A stretch of 22,025 nucleotides of DNA from Ferrovibrio terrae_B (GCF_943371255.1 NZ_CALRUC010000069.1:1-22025); one strand, 5' to 3'; counted from the first letter of the stretch, positions 1 through 5,958 are shown. Notes: generated by a model not told the origin, from the letters alone. Translations and numbers: made by a program.

Positions 1-696
1 CGGCCGGGTGAAGACATCGAAGGTGGCGCCCTGCTCGATGATCTGGCCGCGTTCCATCACGGCGACGCGGTCGGCGATATCCTTCACCACCGCCATCTCA
101 TGGGTGATCAGCACCACCGTGAGATTGAGGCGGTCGCGGATATCCTTGATCAGCGAGAGAATCTGTTCGGTGGTTTCCGGATCGAGCGCCGAGGTCGCCT
201 CGTCGCAGAGCAGCACTTTCGGGTCGGTGGCCAGCGCACGCGCAATGCCGACACGCTGTTTCTGGCCGCCCGAGAGCTGCGCCGGGTAACGGTCGGCCTT
301 GTCGGCCAGGCCGACCAGATCGAGCAGCGGCGTCACCTTGGCGCGGATGCCGGCCCGGCTTTCGCCGCGCAGTTCCAGCGGCAGCGCCACATTGTCGAAC
401 ACGTTGCGCGCCGACAGCAGGTTGAAATGCTGGAAGATCATGCCGGTGTCGCGCCGCGCGGCGCGCAGCTCGGCGGCCGAGAGCGCCGTGAGGTCGCGGC
501 CGGCGACCAGCACTTTGCCCTCGGTCGGGCGTTCCAGCAGGTTGATGACGCGGATCAGCGTGGATTTGCCGGCGCCCGAGCGGCCGATCACGCCGAAGAT
601 CTCGCCCTGCTGCACGGTGAGCGACACCTGGCGCAGCGCCTCGACCGAACCGGAATCGGCATCGAAACGCTTGGTGATGGTTTGTAATTCGATCAT
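1..696 (-). CDS. metN: Methionine ABC transporter ATP-binding protein MetN (3' part cut by window edge)
   Basis: This is the ATPase subunit of an uptake ABC transporter of the MetNIQ type, which imports methionine and related sulfur compounds across the inner membrane. The 232 visible codons begin MIELQTITKRF. They contain a Walker A motif GRSGAGKST near residue 39, the Q-loop phrase IFQHFNLL, the signature LSGGQKQR, Walker B VLLCDEATSALD and the H-loop ITHEMAVV. The wording FQHFNLLSARNVFDNVALPLEL is characteristic of MetN among polar amino-acid ATPases. MetN is usually about 340 residues with a C-terminal ligand-sensing NIL domain, and that part would lie beyond the window edge. The start lies 5 bases after the stop of the upstream small gene, so it is probably cotranslated as the third gene of the operon. 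The exact substrate, methionine or another sulfur amino acid, cannot be read from the ATPase alone. Confidence 0.9.
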   Translation of the reverse strand, partial: MIELQTITKRFDADSGSVEALRQVSLTVQQGEIFGVIGRSGAGKSTLIRVINLLERPTEGKVLVAGRDLTALSAAELRAARRDTGMIFQHFNLLSARNVFDNVALPLELRGESRAGIRAKVTPLLDLVGLADKADRYPAQLSGGQKQRVGIARALATDPKVLLCDEATSALDPETTEQILSLIKDIRDRLNLTVVLITHEMAVVKDIADRVAVMERGQIIEQGATFDVFTRP

Positions 697-701
697 GGCA
701 C

Positions 702-974
702 TCAACGGTCAAACGGCAGGAAGCTGAGCGACAGCAAATCTCCAGCCCCATGCCAGTCGGGCGGCAGCGCCAGCGGATCGGTCAGCGATGAAGCCTGATC
801 GGCCCAGGCCACCGCCTCATTGTCGTTGCTGACCGGCTGGCGGCTGGTATCGGCAAATTTCTCCGGCGCCAGGAAGGCCCCGAAGGCAGCCTGCAGGCGG
901 CTGCCGAGCGCGAGGCGACGCCCGCGATCGTGATGCGTCACATGGGTGGGAACATCCAGCTGGATATCGGTCAT
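702..974 (-). CDS. Small unknown protein, 90 aa, in the metN operon
   Basis: The product is not recognised. It is a 90-residue soluble protein with no signal peptide or membrane segment, beginning MTDIQLDVPTHVTHHD and ending SFLPFDR. I chose the internal ATG at 974 over an upstream in-frame start at 1043 because GGAGGTAAGACC precedes it, a strong ribosome binding site. That site overlaps the stop codon of the preceding small gene, which suggests translational coupling. It sits between another small gene and metN, with 5 bases to metN, so it belongs to the sulfur amino-acid transport operon. No enzymatic motif is visible. Confidence 0.7.
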   Translation of the reverse strand: MTDIQLDVPTHVTHHDRGRRLALGSRLQAAFGAFLAPEKFADTSRQPVSNDNEAVAWADQASSLTDPLALPPDWHGAGDLLSLSFLPFDR

Positions 975-978
975 GGTC

Positions 979-1179
979 TTACCTCCAGGCGCGGGGATGG
1001 GTGTTGTCATTCGCCGCCAGGGCGCGCGCGGCCCGTTCCGCATCGGCGGTGCGGCGGAACAGCTGCTGCTCGATGGCGGAAAATTGCGGCGTGGAGGCGA
1101 AGAAGCGGAACCCGCCGCGTTCGCGGATCACCAGGCCGGCGGCCTCGCCGGCCGCCTCGATCAGATAGGCTTCACTCAT
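979..1179 (-). CDS. Small unknown protein, 66 aa, first structural gene of the metN operon
   Basis: The product is not recognised. It is a 66-residue protein starting MSEAYLIEAAGEAAGLVIRE, with a mixed alpha/beta appearance and a polar C-terminus (ALAANDN). The start ATG at 1179 follows CGGAGCTATCCC, a usable ribosome binding site. A perfect 6-bp hairpin lies 4 bases upstream of that site. Its stop codon lies inside the ribosome binding site of the next gene, so the two genes are tightly coupled. It is the first full-length gene after the SAM-II-like element and the polycysteine leader ORF, which ties it to sulfur amino-acid metabolism by context only. Confidence 0.7.
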   Translation of the reverse strand: MSEAYLIEAAGEAAGLVIRERGGFRFFASTPQFSAIEQQLFRRTADAERAARALAANDNTHPRAWR

Positions 1180-1194
1180 GGGATAGCTCCGTTG

Positions 1195-1211
1195 GCCGGT
1201 GCAGAACCGGC
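1195..1211 (-). promoter_or_regulatory. Small hairpin next to the ribosome binding site of the 66-aa gene
   Basis: On the minus strand GCCGGT-TCTGC-ACCGGC forms a perfect 6-bp stem with a 5-base loop. It ends 4 bases before the GGAGC ribosome binding site. There is no T-tract, so it is not an intrinsic terminator. It lies between the leader ORF stop (1252) and the first structural gene and may be part of an attenuation switch; that role is inference. Confidence 0.45.
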
Positions 1212-1251
1212 AGTCATGTCGCGGGGAAAAATGAAGGCAGGCGGGCTGCGT

Positions 1252-1290
1252 TCAGCGACAACAACAGAAGCGGGGGGTGCGGATGGTCAT
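1252..1290 (-). CDS. Polycysteine leader peptide, 12 aa (MTIRTPRFCCCR)
   Basis: A 12-codon ORF reads Met-Thr-Ile-Arg-Thr-Pro-Arg-Phe-Cys-Cys-Cys-Arg-stop. Its ATG is preceded by CGGAGACGACCC, a good Shine-Dalgarno sequence 7 bases away. It lies downstream of a promoter and a SAM-II-like RNA and upstream of the metN operon. Three consecutive TGT codons next to the stop are the pattern expected of an attenuator in which ribosomes stall when charged tRNA-Cys is scarce. The last Cys and Arg codons (TGTCGC) can pair with GCGACA at 1216-1221, so a stalled ribosome would disrupt that stem. Polycysteine leader ORFs acting as cysteine-responsive attenuators are known from mycobacteria. The role here is inferred from position and codon content. 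Confidence 0.65.
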   Translation of the reverse strand: MTIRTPRFCCCR

Positions 1291-1337
1291 GGGTCGTCTC
1301 CGAGTTCAGATCGGGCCCACGCGTGTCTCCACGTCGT

Positions 1338-1385
1338 GGCGCTTTAGCGTTGGTGCGCGGCGCAAGCTGCCCTTCAAATCCCGCG
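1338..1385 (-). promoter_or_regulatory. SAM-II-like (SAM_alpha / metA motif) riboswitch candidate
   Basis: The minus-strand transcript reads CGCGG, then a 20-base loop with GATTTG and GCTTGC, then CCGCG, which closes a 5-bp P1 stem. GCTAAAGCGCC follows. GATTTG, GCTTGC and GCTAAA in this order around a P1 stem are the conserved words of SAM-II riboswitches, which occur in alphaproteobacteria upstream of methionine genes. The stretch between P1 and GCTAAA is shorter than I remember for the family, and I could not confirm the pseudoknot pairing by eye. A perfect 6-bp hairpin (ATCCGG-TTCAGG-CCGGAT, 1386-1403) sits immediately upstream, near the predicted transcript 5' end. Confidence 0.6.
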
Positions 1386-1409
1386 ATCCGGCCTGAACCG
1401 GATGATCTC

Positions 1410-1438
1410 TATATTCCACACCGGAATCCGCGCGTCAA
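1410..1438 (-). promoter_or_regulatory. Sigma-70-type promoter of the metN operon
   Basis: On the minus strand TTGACG (1433-1438) and AATATA (1410-1415) are separated by exactly 17 bases. The predicted transcript would start near 1403, giving a leader of about 220 bases to the first structural gene. That leader carries the SAM-II-like element and the polycysteine ORF. Confidence 0.7.
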
Positions 1439-1776
1439 GTCTATTTCACAGTATGCTTTGCAATTCAGGAATATCTCACACGCATTTACAGCATAGCTCT
1501 GCGCAAGCTATTGATCTGACTTGAGTGATGGAAAAAGGGCGCTGCTGGCTCAGTCGGGGTCGGCCCGCCAATGCCCCATAATGACGGACCGACCACAAAC
1601 CTCGTCACGACCAGCAGAGTGACGAGGCCGACTTAAGAACCGCACCGGAGCGCGATGTCGATGAGTATATGCGAATGATTTGCAGTTACAAGTCCTATCT
1701 GCCGGCCCGCATGATTTTTTCATTCTTTGCTCCGCATGCTGTCAGCAGGTCGGGGTGACGAGGGACTGAGCGCAGC
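1439..1776. other. Gene-free divergent region between the metN operon and the PAS gene
   Basis: I see no coding frame with a plausible start and ribosome binding site here. It has lower GC than its surroundings near 1440-1530. It holds two inverted repeats: GGTCGG (1558-1563) facing CCGACC (1589-1594), and a 9-bp repeat at 1600-1627. Two adjacent stem-loops in gene-free sequence could mark a small RNA, but no clear promoter or terminator was found to support that. Confidence 0.4.
1600..1627. repeat. Perfect 9-bp inverted repeat
   Basis: CCTCGTCAC (1600-1608) and GTGACGAGG (1619-1627) are perfect reverse complements around a 10-base spacer. Neither strand has a T-tract after it, so it is unlikely to be an intrinsic terminator. 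It could be a dyad operator for the downstream PAS gene or a stem-loop of a non-coding RNA. Confidence 0.6.
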
Positions 1777-2247
1777 GTGGCAGGACAGATCGAAGCAACA
1801 GTCGAGACCGTGCAACGGCCGCGCCTGCGCCGCCTGCTGGAATACTGGCAGGCCCGGCGTGGCGACCGCGCCATTCCCGGCCGGCAGGATATCGATCCGC
1901 TCGATCTGTCCTGGCTGCTCGGCAATATCTCGCTCGTCGATGTGGTGCACGGAGCGGACGGGCCGCGCTATCGCTTCCGCCTGGTCGGCACGCGCGCGGT
2001 GCAGCGCTTTGGCTACGATCCGACCGGACGCTGGCTCGACGACCTGCCGGAGCCGAGCTATCGCCAGCATATCTTCAAGGCCTATGCCGAAGTGCTGCAG
2101 CGCTGCCTGCCGCTGGTCGAACGGCTCGACATGCTGATCGACGAGCGCACGCATGATTATGAAATCCTGCGCCTGCCGCTCAGCAGCGACGGCGCGACCA
2201 TCGACATGATCCTGCTGGCCGCCGACTTCTTCAATCCGGATATCTAG
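1777..2247 (+). CDS. PAS_5-family (DUF1457-like) PAS domain protein, 156 aa
   Basis: The whole protein matches the stand-alone PAS_5 type found in many copies in Rhodospirillales. The N-terminal helix (RLRRLLEYWQARRGDRAIPGR) is followed by DIDPLDLSWLLGNISLVDV, the sensor core RYRFRLVGTRAVQRFGYDPTGRWLDDL, and a final beta strand MILLAADFF. No output domain is attached, so it is probably a small sensor or protein-interaction module. Its ligand is unknown. The best start is GTG at 1777; a GAGGG sequence lies somewhat far upstream, so initiation is not certain. It is transcribed away from the metN operon and stands alone. Confidence 0.8.
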   Translation: MAGQIEATVETVQRPRLRRLLEYWQARRGDRAIPGRQDIDPLDLSWLLGNISLVDVVHGADGPRYRFRLVGTRAVQRFGYDPTGRWLDDLPEPSYRQHIFKAYAEVLQRCLPLVERLDMLIDERTHDYEILRLPLSSDGATIDMILLAADFFNPDI

Positions 2248-2253
2248 GCAGCC

Positions 2254-2661
2254 TCAGGGATGCAGCTTCAGGCCTTTCACGGCCTTGTCGACCGCCTTGC
2301 GCTCGCCATGGAAGGCAAGCCCCGCCCAGCTCTGTGCCGCCACATCGCCCGCGACAAACACCGCACGGTTGGCCGCATCATGCCCGGTGGTGAACATCGC
2401 CTCCACATAGGGCGCGATGATCACGTCCTGCGCGCAGGCGCGTTCATGGGCTTTCTGTAACTCATGAAGCGTGGCGGCAAACACCAGGATCGGCTGGCCG
2501 CATAGCGCGGTGTAGCGACGGCCGGCGGCGTCGATATAGGGCTCGCCGATACAGGCCGGCATGGATGCCGCGATGCCGCTGGACAGGAAAGCGGTGACAT
2601 TGAGCTTCTGCCATGGCGCCAGATCCTCGCGCACGACAATGGCGATCTTGGTGGTGAACAC
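2254..2661 (-). CDS. DUF2000 family protein (Pth2-like fold), 135 aa
   Basis: The sequence matches the DUF2000 pattern, a family with a fold related to peptidyl-tRNA hydrolase 2. It has an N-terminal strand KIAIVVREDLAPWQKLNVTAFLSSGIA, a central GEPYIDAAGRRYTALCGQPILVF segment, and HELQKAHERACAQDVIIAPYVEAMFTTGHDAANRAVF. The length is normal. The start is GTG at 2661, preceded by AGAGGACCGTCT. It lies 42 bases downstream of an AraC-family regulator on the same strand, a pairing seen elsewhere for DUF2000. The biochemical function of the family is not established. Confidence 0.8.
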   Translation of the reverse strand: MFTTKIAIVVREDLAPWQKLNVTAFLSSGIAASMPACIGEPYIDAAGRRYTALCGQPILVFAATLHELQKAHERACAQDVIIAPYVEAMFTTGHDAANRAVFVAGDVAAQSWAGLAFHGERKAVDKAVKGLKLHP

Positions 2662-2703
2662 AGACGGTCCTCTTGCGTTGCCAAACGCAGCGCAGACTGC
2701 CCG

Positions 2704-3555
2704 TCAGGCCGTGGCGGCGTCTGGAAGATTTGTGCAGAGCCGGCGATAGGCCGCCGGCGTCATGCCGAAGGCGCGGCGGAACCAGCGGCCCAGATGGCTC
2801 TGGTCGGCAAAACCGGTGGCAGCCGCCACATCGGCTGGTGCATCGCCGCAGGCCAGCAGGGTGCGGGCGTGGTTGAGCCGCCGCTGCACCAGATAAGCAT
2901 GCGGCGACAGGCCATAGGCGGCCGAGAAGGCGCGGGTCAGGCGGAAGCGGTCGGTGCCGGCAGCGGTTGCCAGGTCATCGAGGCCGAGATCGCGGTCGAA
3001 CCCCGCATCCATCGCCTCGCGGGCCAATTTTGCTGCGCGGGGCGCCTGATGCTGACGTTCCGCGCTGCCGGCAAAGCGCTGCGCCAGCCGGGCGACAACC
3101 GCATCCAGCGCCGCCTCGCGCGCCATGCGGCTGTCGGGTGTGGCGATCTGCTGCCGCACCCTGCGCACGGTCTGCGCCAGCGCGGCATCGTCATCCAGCG
3201 TGCGCGGGAAATGGAAGATCGTGTCGGCGGGTGCGCGGCCGGCATACAGCGCTGCCGCATCGCGCAGCCAGCGCGGATCGAAATACAGCATCGTGTAGAT
3301 GAAGCCGTCCGGCTCGCGCGCCTCGCCGTCATGGGTGTCGCCGGGCTCGAAGAAGATCAGCCGGCCCGGGGTGCTGCGATGGACGGCGCGCCGGCAGCGA
3401 AACTGCTGCACACCCTGCTCGGTCACGCCGACCAGCACCTGGTCGTGGAAATGCGGGTCATAGGCATGGGCATGGAAACAGGCGCGCACGGCCTCGGTGC
3501 CGCTCCGCGGGTCGCGGGCAAACTCCAGCCAGTCATTGGTCAGCTTATGCGACAT
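2704..3555 (-). CDS. AraC-family transcriptional regulator (cupin sensor + HTH_18), 283 aa
   Basis: The N-terminal part (residues about 20-110) is an AraC-type cupin-like sensor: HAHAYDPHFHDQVLVGVTEQG, then RLIFFEPGDTHDGEA. The C-terminal part (about 175-272) holds the double helix-turn-helix, with LGLDDLATAAGTDRFRLTRAFSAAYGLSPHAYL and DVAAATGFADQSHLGRWFRRAFGMTPAAYRR. The frame stays open far upstream, but I place the start at 3555 (MSHKLTNDW) because GAGGAAGGC directly precedes it and because the extension would read through an intergenic repeat and sodC. It likely controls the DUF2000 gene behind it, or a distant target. The effector is unknown. Confidence 0.9.
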   Translation of the reverse strand: MSHKLTNDWLEFARDPRSGTEAVRACFHAHAYDPHFHDQVLVGVTEQGVQQFRCRRAVHRSTPGRLIFFEPGDTHDGEAREPDGFIYTMLYFDPRWLRDAAALYAGRAPADTIFHFPRTLDDDAALAQTVRRVRQQIATPDSRMAREAALDAVVARLAQRFAGSAERQHQAPRAAKLAREAMDAGFDRDLGLDDLATAAGTDRFRLTRAFSAAYGLSPHAYLVQRRLNHARTLLACGDAPADVAAATGFADQSHLGRWFRRAFGMTPAAYRRLCTNLPDAATA

Positions 3556-3572
3556 GCCTTCCTCAATACGGC

Positions 3573-3636
3573 CCCTCACCCTCCCGCTTCGCGGGTCCCT
3601 CCCTCTCCCGCTTGCGGGAGAGGGTTGGGGTGAGGG
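3573..3636. repeat. REP-like intergenic repeat, cloverleaf-type inverted repeats
   Basis: The outer arms CCCTCACC (3573-3580) and GGTGAGGG (3629-3636) enclose two hairpins. The first is CCCGC-TTC-GCGGG (about 3583-3595). The second is CCCTCTCCCGC (3601-3611) with GCGGGAGAGGG (3614-3624). This wording (CCCTCACC ... CCCTCTCCCGC ... GGGAGAGGG) is typical of short dispersed extragenic repeats in many GC-rich proteobacteria. It fills the gap between sodC and the AraC gene and may act as a transcript-end or stabilising structure. Only one copy is visible here. Confidence 0.75.
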
Positions 3637-3647
3637 TCTTTCTGTCC

Positions 3648-4187
3648 TTACTTGATGACGCCGCAGGCGATGCGCGGGCCGCCACCGCCCAGCGGCGCCG
3701 GCGTATCGTCGTAATTGTCGCCGCCGGCATGGATCATCAGTGCCTTGCCGCGCAGGTCGCTCACCTTCAGATGCGGCGCGATCACCGGCAGGGTGGCCGT
3801 GCCGTCGCCATTGACCACCAGCGGCGGCAGGTCGCCCTTGTGGCCGGCCTTGCCATGCGGGCCATGATGCTTGCCGGTCTTCATCGGATCGTAATGGCCG
3901 CCGGCGGCCATGCCGGGCGCCGGGGCATTGTTGGCGCCGGGACCGGGGCCGCAATCGGGCTTTTCATGCACATGGAAGCCATGCGGGCCCGGCGGGTTGA
4001 GGCCGGTGAGCCTGGGCGTCAGTACCAGGCCATGCTTGCTGTCTTTCGCCATCACGGTGCCGATCTTGGCGCCGGGCCCAGTGGCGCTGATCGCCATGAT
4101 GTCGATGCTCTTCTCGGCGGCGAAAGCCGTTGCGGTGGTAACGGCGAGGAAGGACGACAGGGCTGTGGTCAACAGAATGCGCTGCAT
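3648..4187 (-). CDS. sodC: Periplasmic Cu,Zn superoxide dismutase SodC, 179 aa
   Basis: The enzyme converts superoxide to hydrogen peroxide and oxygen in the periplasm. Residues 1-23 form a signal peptide (ending TAFA-A). Copper ligands are visible as His72 and His74 in GFHVHEKPDC, the bridging His98 in GGHYDP, and His153 in LMIHAGGD. Zinc ligands are among His107, His116 and Asp119 in the HKGDLPPL region. Cys79 and Cys175 would form the conserved disulfide, and Arg172 in GGPRIACGVI is the active-site arginine. The start at 4187 has AAGGAGAACCGAG in front. A TATAGT -10-like box lies at 4224-4229 without a good -35, preceded by a small GC dyad, so an activator may be needed. Confidence 0.95.
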   Translation of the reverse strand: MQRILLTTALSSFLAVTTATAFAAEKSIDIMAISATGPGAKIGTVMAKDSKHGLVLTPRLTGLNPPGPHGFHVHEKPDCGPGPGANNAPAPGMAAGGHYDPMKTGKHHGPHGKAGHKGDLPPLVVNGDGTATLPVIAPHLKVSDLRGKALMIHAGGDNYDDTPAPLGGGGPRIACGVIK

Positions 4188-4265
4188 CTCGGTTCTCCTT
4201 ATGGCGGACGTTTCCCGATACCAACTATACCGCCAAAGCGGCGGAACCATGGCGCAAAACGCAAA

Positions 4266-4288
4266 CGGGCGGGGGTTGCCCCCGCCCG
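4266..4288 (-). terminator. Intrinsic terminator downstream of rho
   Basis: On the minus strand CGGGCGGGGG-CAA-CCCCCGCCCG forms a 10-bp stem with a 3-base loop. TTTGCGTTTT follows, ending transcription about 30 bases after the rho stop codon. The rho gene therefore carries its own factor-independent terminator and is separated from sodC. Confidence 0.85.
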
Positions 4289-4315
4289 CCGCGATCGGTC
4301 CGTGTAAGCCGGATC

Positions 4316-5671
4316 TTACGTATTCATCGAATCGAAGAAATCGGCGTTGCTCTTGCTGTGCTTGATCTTGTCGAGCAGGAATTCCATCGCGTCCTGGCCG
4401 CCCATCGGCATGAGGATGCGGCGCAGCACCCACATCTTGGCCAGCACGCCCTTGTCGACCAGCAGCTCTTCCTTGCGGGTACCCGACTTGGTGATGTCGA
4501 TGGCCGGGAAGGTGCGCTTGTCCGACAGCTTGCGGTCGAGGATGATTTCCGAGTTGCCGGTGCCCTTGAACTCTTCGAAGATCACTTCGTCCATGCGCGA
4601 GCCGGTTTCGATCAGCGCGGTGGCGATGATGGTGAGCGAGCCACCCTCTTCGATATTGCGGGCGGCACCGAAGAAACGCTTCGGGCGCTGCAGTGCGTTG
4701 GCGTCCACACCGCCGGTCAGCACCTTGCCCGAGGACGGCACCACGGTGTTGTAGGCGCGCGCCAGGCGGGTGATCGAATCCAGCAGGATGACGACGTCGC
4801 GCTTGTGCTCGACCAGGCGCTTGGCCTTTTCCAGCACCATCTCGGTGACCTGCACATGGCGGCTTGCCGGCTCGTCGAAGGTGGAGGAGATCACCTCGCC
4901 CTTCACCGTGCGCTGCATGTCGGTGACTTCTTCAGGGCGTTCGTCGATCAGCAGGACGATCAGATAGACTTCCGGGTGATTGTGGCTGATGGCATGCGCG
5001 ATATTCTGCAGCAGCATCGTCTTGCCGGTGCGCGGCGGGGCGACGATCAGGGCGCGCTGGCCCTTGCCCTGCGGCGAGATCAGGTCGATGACGCGGGCCG
5101 AGACATCGCGCTTGGGGCCGCCGGAAATGATCTTCTCGACCTTGGCGCTGCCACTGCGGCTCTTGAGCGTCGAGCCCTTGACGGCAGGTGCGGCCGCGGC
5201 CGGGGCCTCTTCCTCCACCGCCGGCAGTTCCATCTTCAGCCGCTCGGTCGGATACAGCGGCGTCAGGTTGTCGAAATGGACCTTGTGGCGGCTCTGCTCG
5301 GGGTCTTCGTAGTTGATCGTGTTGACCTTGAGCAGGGCAAAATAGCGCTCGCCATCCTTGGGCGCGCGGATGGTGCCCTCGATGGTGTCGCCGGTGCGCA
5401 GGCCGAAGCGGCGGATCTGGTTGGGACTGACATAGATGTCATCGGGGCCCGGCAGGTAGTTGGCCTGGGCGGAGCGCAGGAAGCCGAAGCCATCCTGCAG
5501 CACTTCCAGCACGCCCTCGCCGGTGATCTCGACTTCCTTGTCGGCCAGCTGCTTGAGGATCGCGAACATCATGTCCTGCTTGCGCAGGGTGGATGCGTTC
5601 TCGATCTGCAGCTCTTCGGCGAAGGCGAGCAGGTCGGTTGGGGATTTGGTTTTCAGTTCCTGGAGATTCAT
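4316..5671 (-). CDS. rho: Transcription termination factor Rho, 451 aa
   Basis: Rho is the hexameric RNA-dependent ATPase that ends transcription at C-rich untranslated RNA. The N-terminal helical domain (1-45) is followed by an OB/cold-shock RNA-binding domain with DGFGFLR at 60-66. The RecA-like ATPase then has Walker A APPRTGKTM (211-219), Walker B VVILLDS (293-299), the Q-loop LTGGVDANAL (318-327) and the R-loop around FEEFKGTGNSEI. The protein is about 30 residues longer than the usual 420. The excess is an Ala/Pro/Lys-rich linker at about 150-186, between the RNA-binding and ATPase domains. The ribosome binding site before 5671 is weak. The gene is monocistronic, with its own promoter and terminator and a leader of about 190 bases. 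Confidence 0.97.
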   Translation of the reverse strand: MNLQELKTKSPTDLLAFAEELQIENASTLRKQDMMFAILKQLADKEVEITGEGVLEVLQDGFGFLRSAQANYLPGPDDIYVSPNQIRRFGLRTGDTIEGTIRAPKDGERYFALLKVNTINYEDPEQSRHKVHFDNLTPLYPTERLKMELPAVEEEAPAAAAPAVKGSTLKSRSGSAKVEKIISGGPKRDVSARVIDLISPQGKGQRALIVAPPRTGKTMLLQNIAHAISHNHPEVYLIVLLIDERPEEVTDMQRTVKGEVISSTFDEPASRHVQVTEMVLEKAKRLVEHKRDVVILLDSITRLARAYNTVVPSSGKVLTGGVDANALQRPKRFFGAARNIEEGGSLTIIATALIETGSRMDEVIFEEFKGTGNSEIILDRKLSDKRTFPAIDITKSGTRKEELLVDKGVLAKMWVLRRILMPMGGQDAMEFLLDKIKHSKSNADFFDSMNT

Positions 5672-5870
5672 CGACGGACTCGCGGACTCAGGCTAGAGCG
5701 GATGTGTTTGGGAGATTTGGGCGCTGGCTCCAGAGCGGAGCAGCAGCCAGTGAAGGGGGATGTTGAGAACCGCCCGCGCAAATTCCGCATCATGAACTGG
5801 TATTCAAAATCGTGCGGAAGGGGTGCCAGAACGGCGCCAGCCCGAAAGAAGATGGGCCGGTTGCCTAAGC

Positions 5871-5899
5871 GAAATAGCAATGCGCGCCGGGTAAGTCAA
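5871..5899 (-). promoter_or_regulatory. Sigma-70-type promoter of rho
   Basis: On the minus strand TTGACT (5894-5899) and TATTTC (5871-5876) are separated by 17 bases. The transcript would begin near 5864, leaving a leader of about 190 bases before the rho start. Long leaders are common for rho and often serve autoregulation. The -35 box directly abuts the terminator stem of the upstream hupE gene. Confidence 0.7.
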
Positions 5900-5931
5900 G
5901 GGCGGGCGGCAGTGTGATCTGCCGCCCGCCC
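5900..5931 (-). terminator. Strong terminator-like hairpin downstream of hupE
   Basis: A perfect 13-bp inverted repeat (5900-5912 with 5919-5931, 6-base loop) lies 27 bases past the hupE stop codon. On the minus strand the stem is followed by TTGACTT, a short and imperfect U-run that is also the rho -35 box. The stem is very GC-rich and should stop transcription from hupE. Confidence 0.75.
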
Positions 5932-5958
5932 TGTAACAAATTAGCGATCCGCTGGCAG

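Noticed and set aside
1176..1217. 13-codon ORF (MTAGSAPANGAIP) overlapping the start of the 66-aa gene by ATGA
   Set aside because: There is no Shine-Dalgarno sequence and no special codon content. The ATGA overlap is suggestive, but not enough.
1600..1627. 9-bp inverted repeat as an intrinsic terminator
   Set aside because: No T-tract follows on either strand, so it is listed only as an inverted repeat.
3556..3954. N-terminal extension of the AraC regulator upstream of 3555
   Set aside because: It would run through the intergenic repeat and antisense-frame sodC sequence. A strong ribosome binding site supports the start at 3555.
5668..5880. 70-codon leader ORF upstream of rho (possible rhoL-like peptide)
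   Set aside because: Its TTG start lies inside the predicted rho -10 box, there is no ribosome binding site, and it overlaps the rho start. It is probably just open leader sequence.
4358..5917. 519-codon open frame on the plus strand opposite rho
   Set aside because: It is the antisense shadow of a conserved gene in GC-rich DNA. Its composition is low-complexity, it has no ribosome binding site, and it resembles no family.
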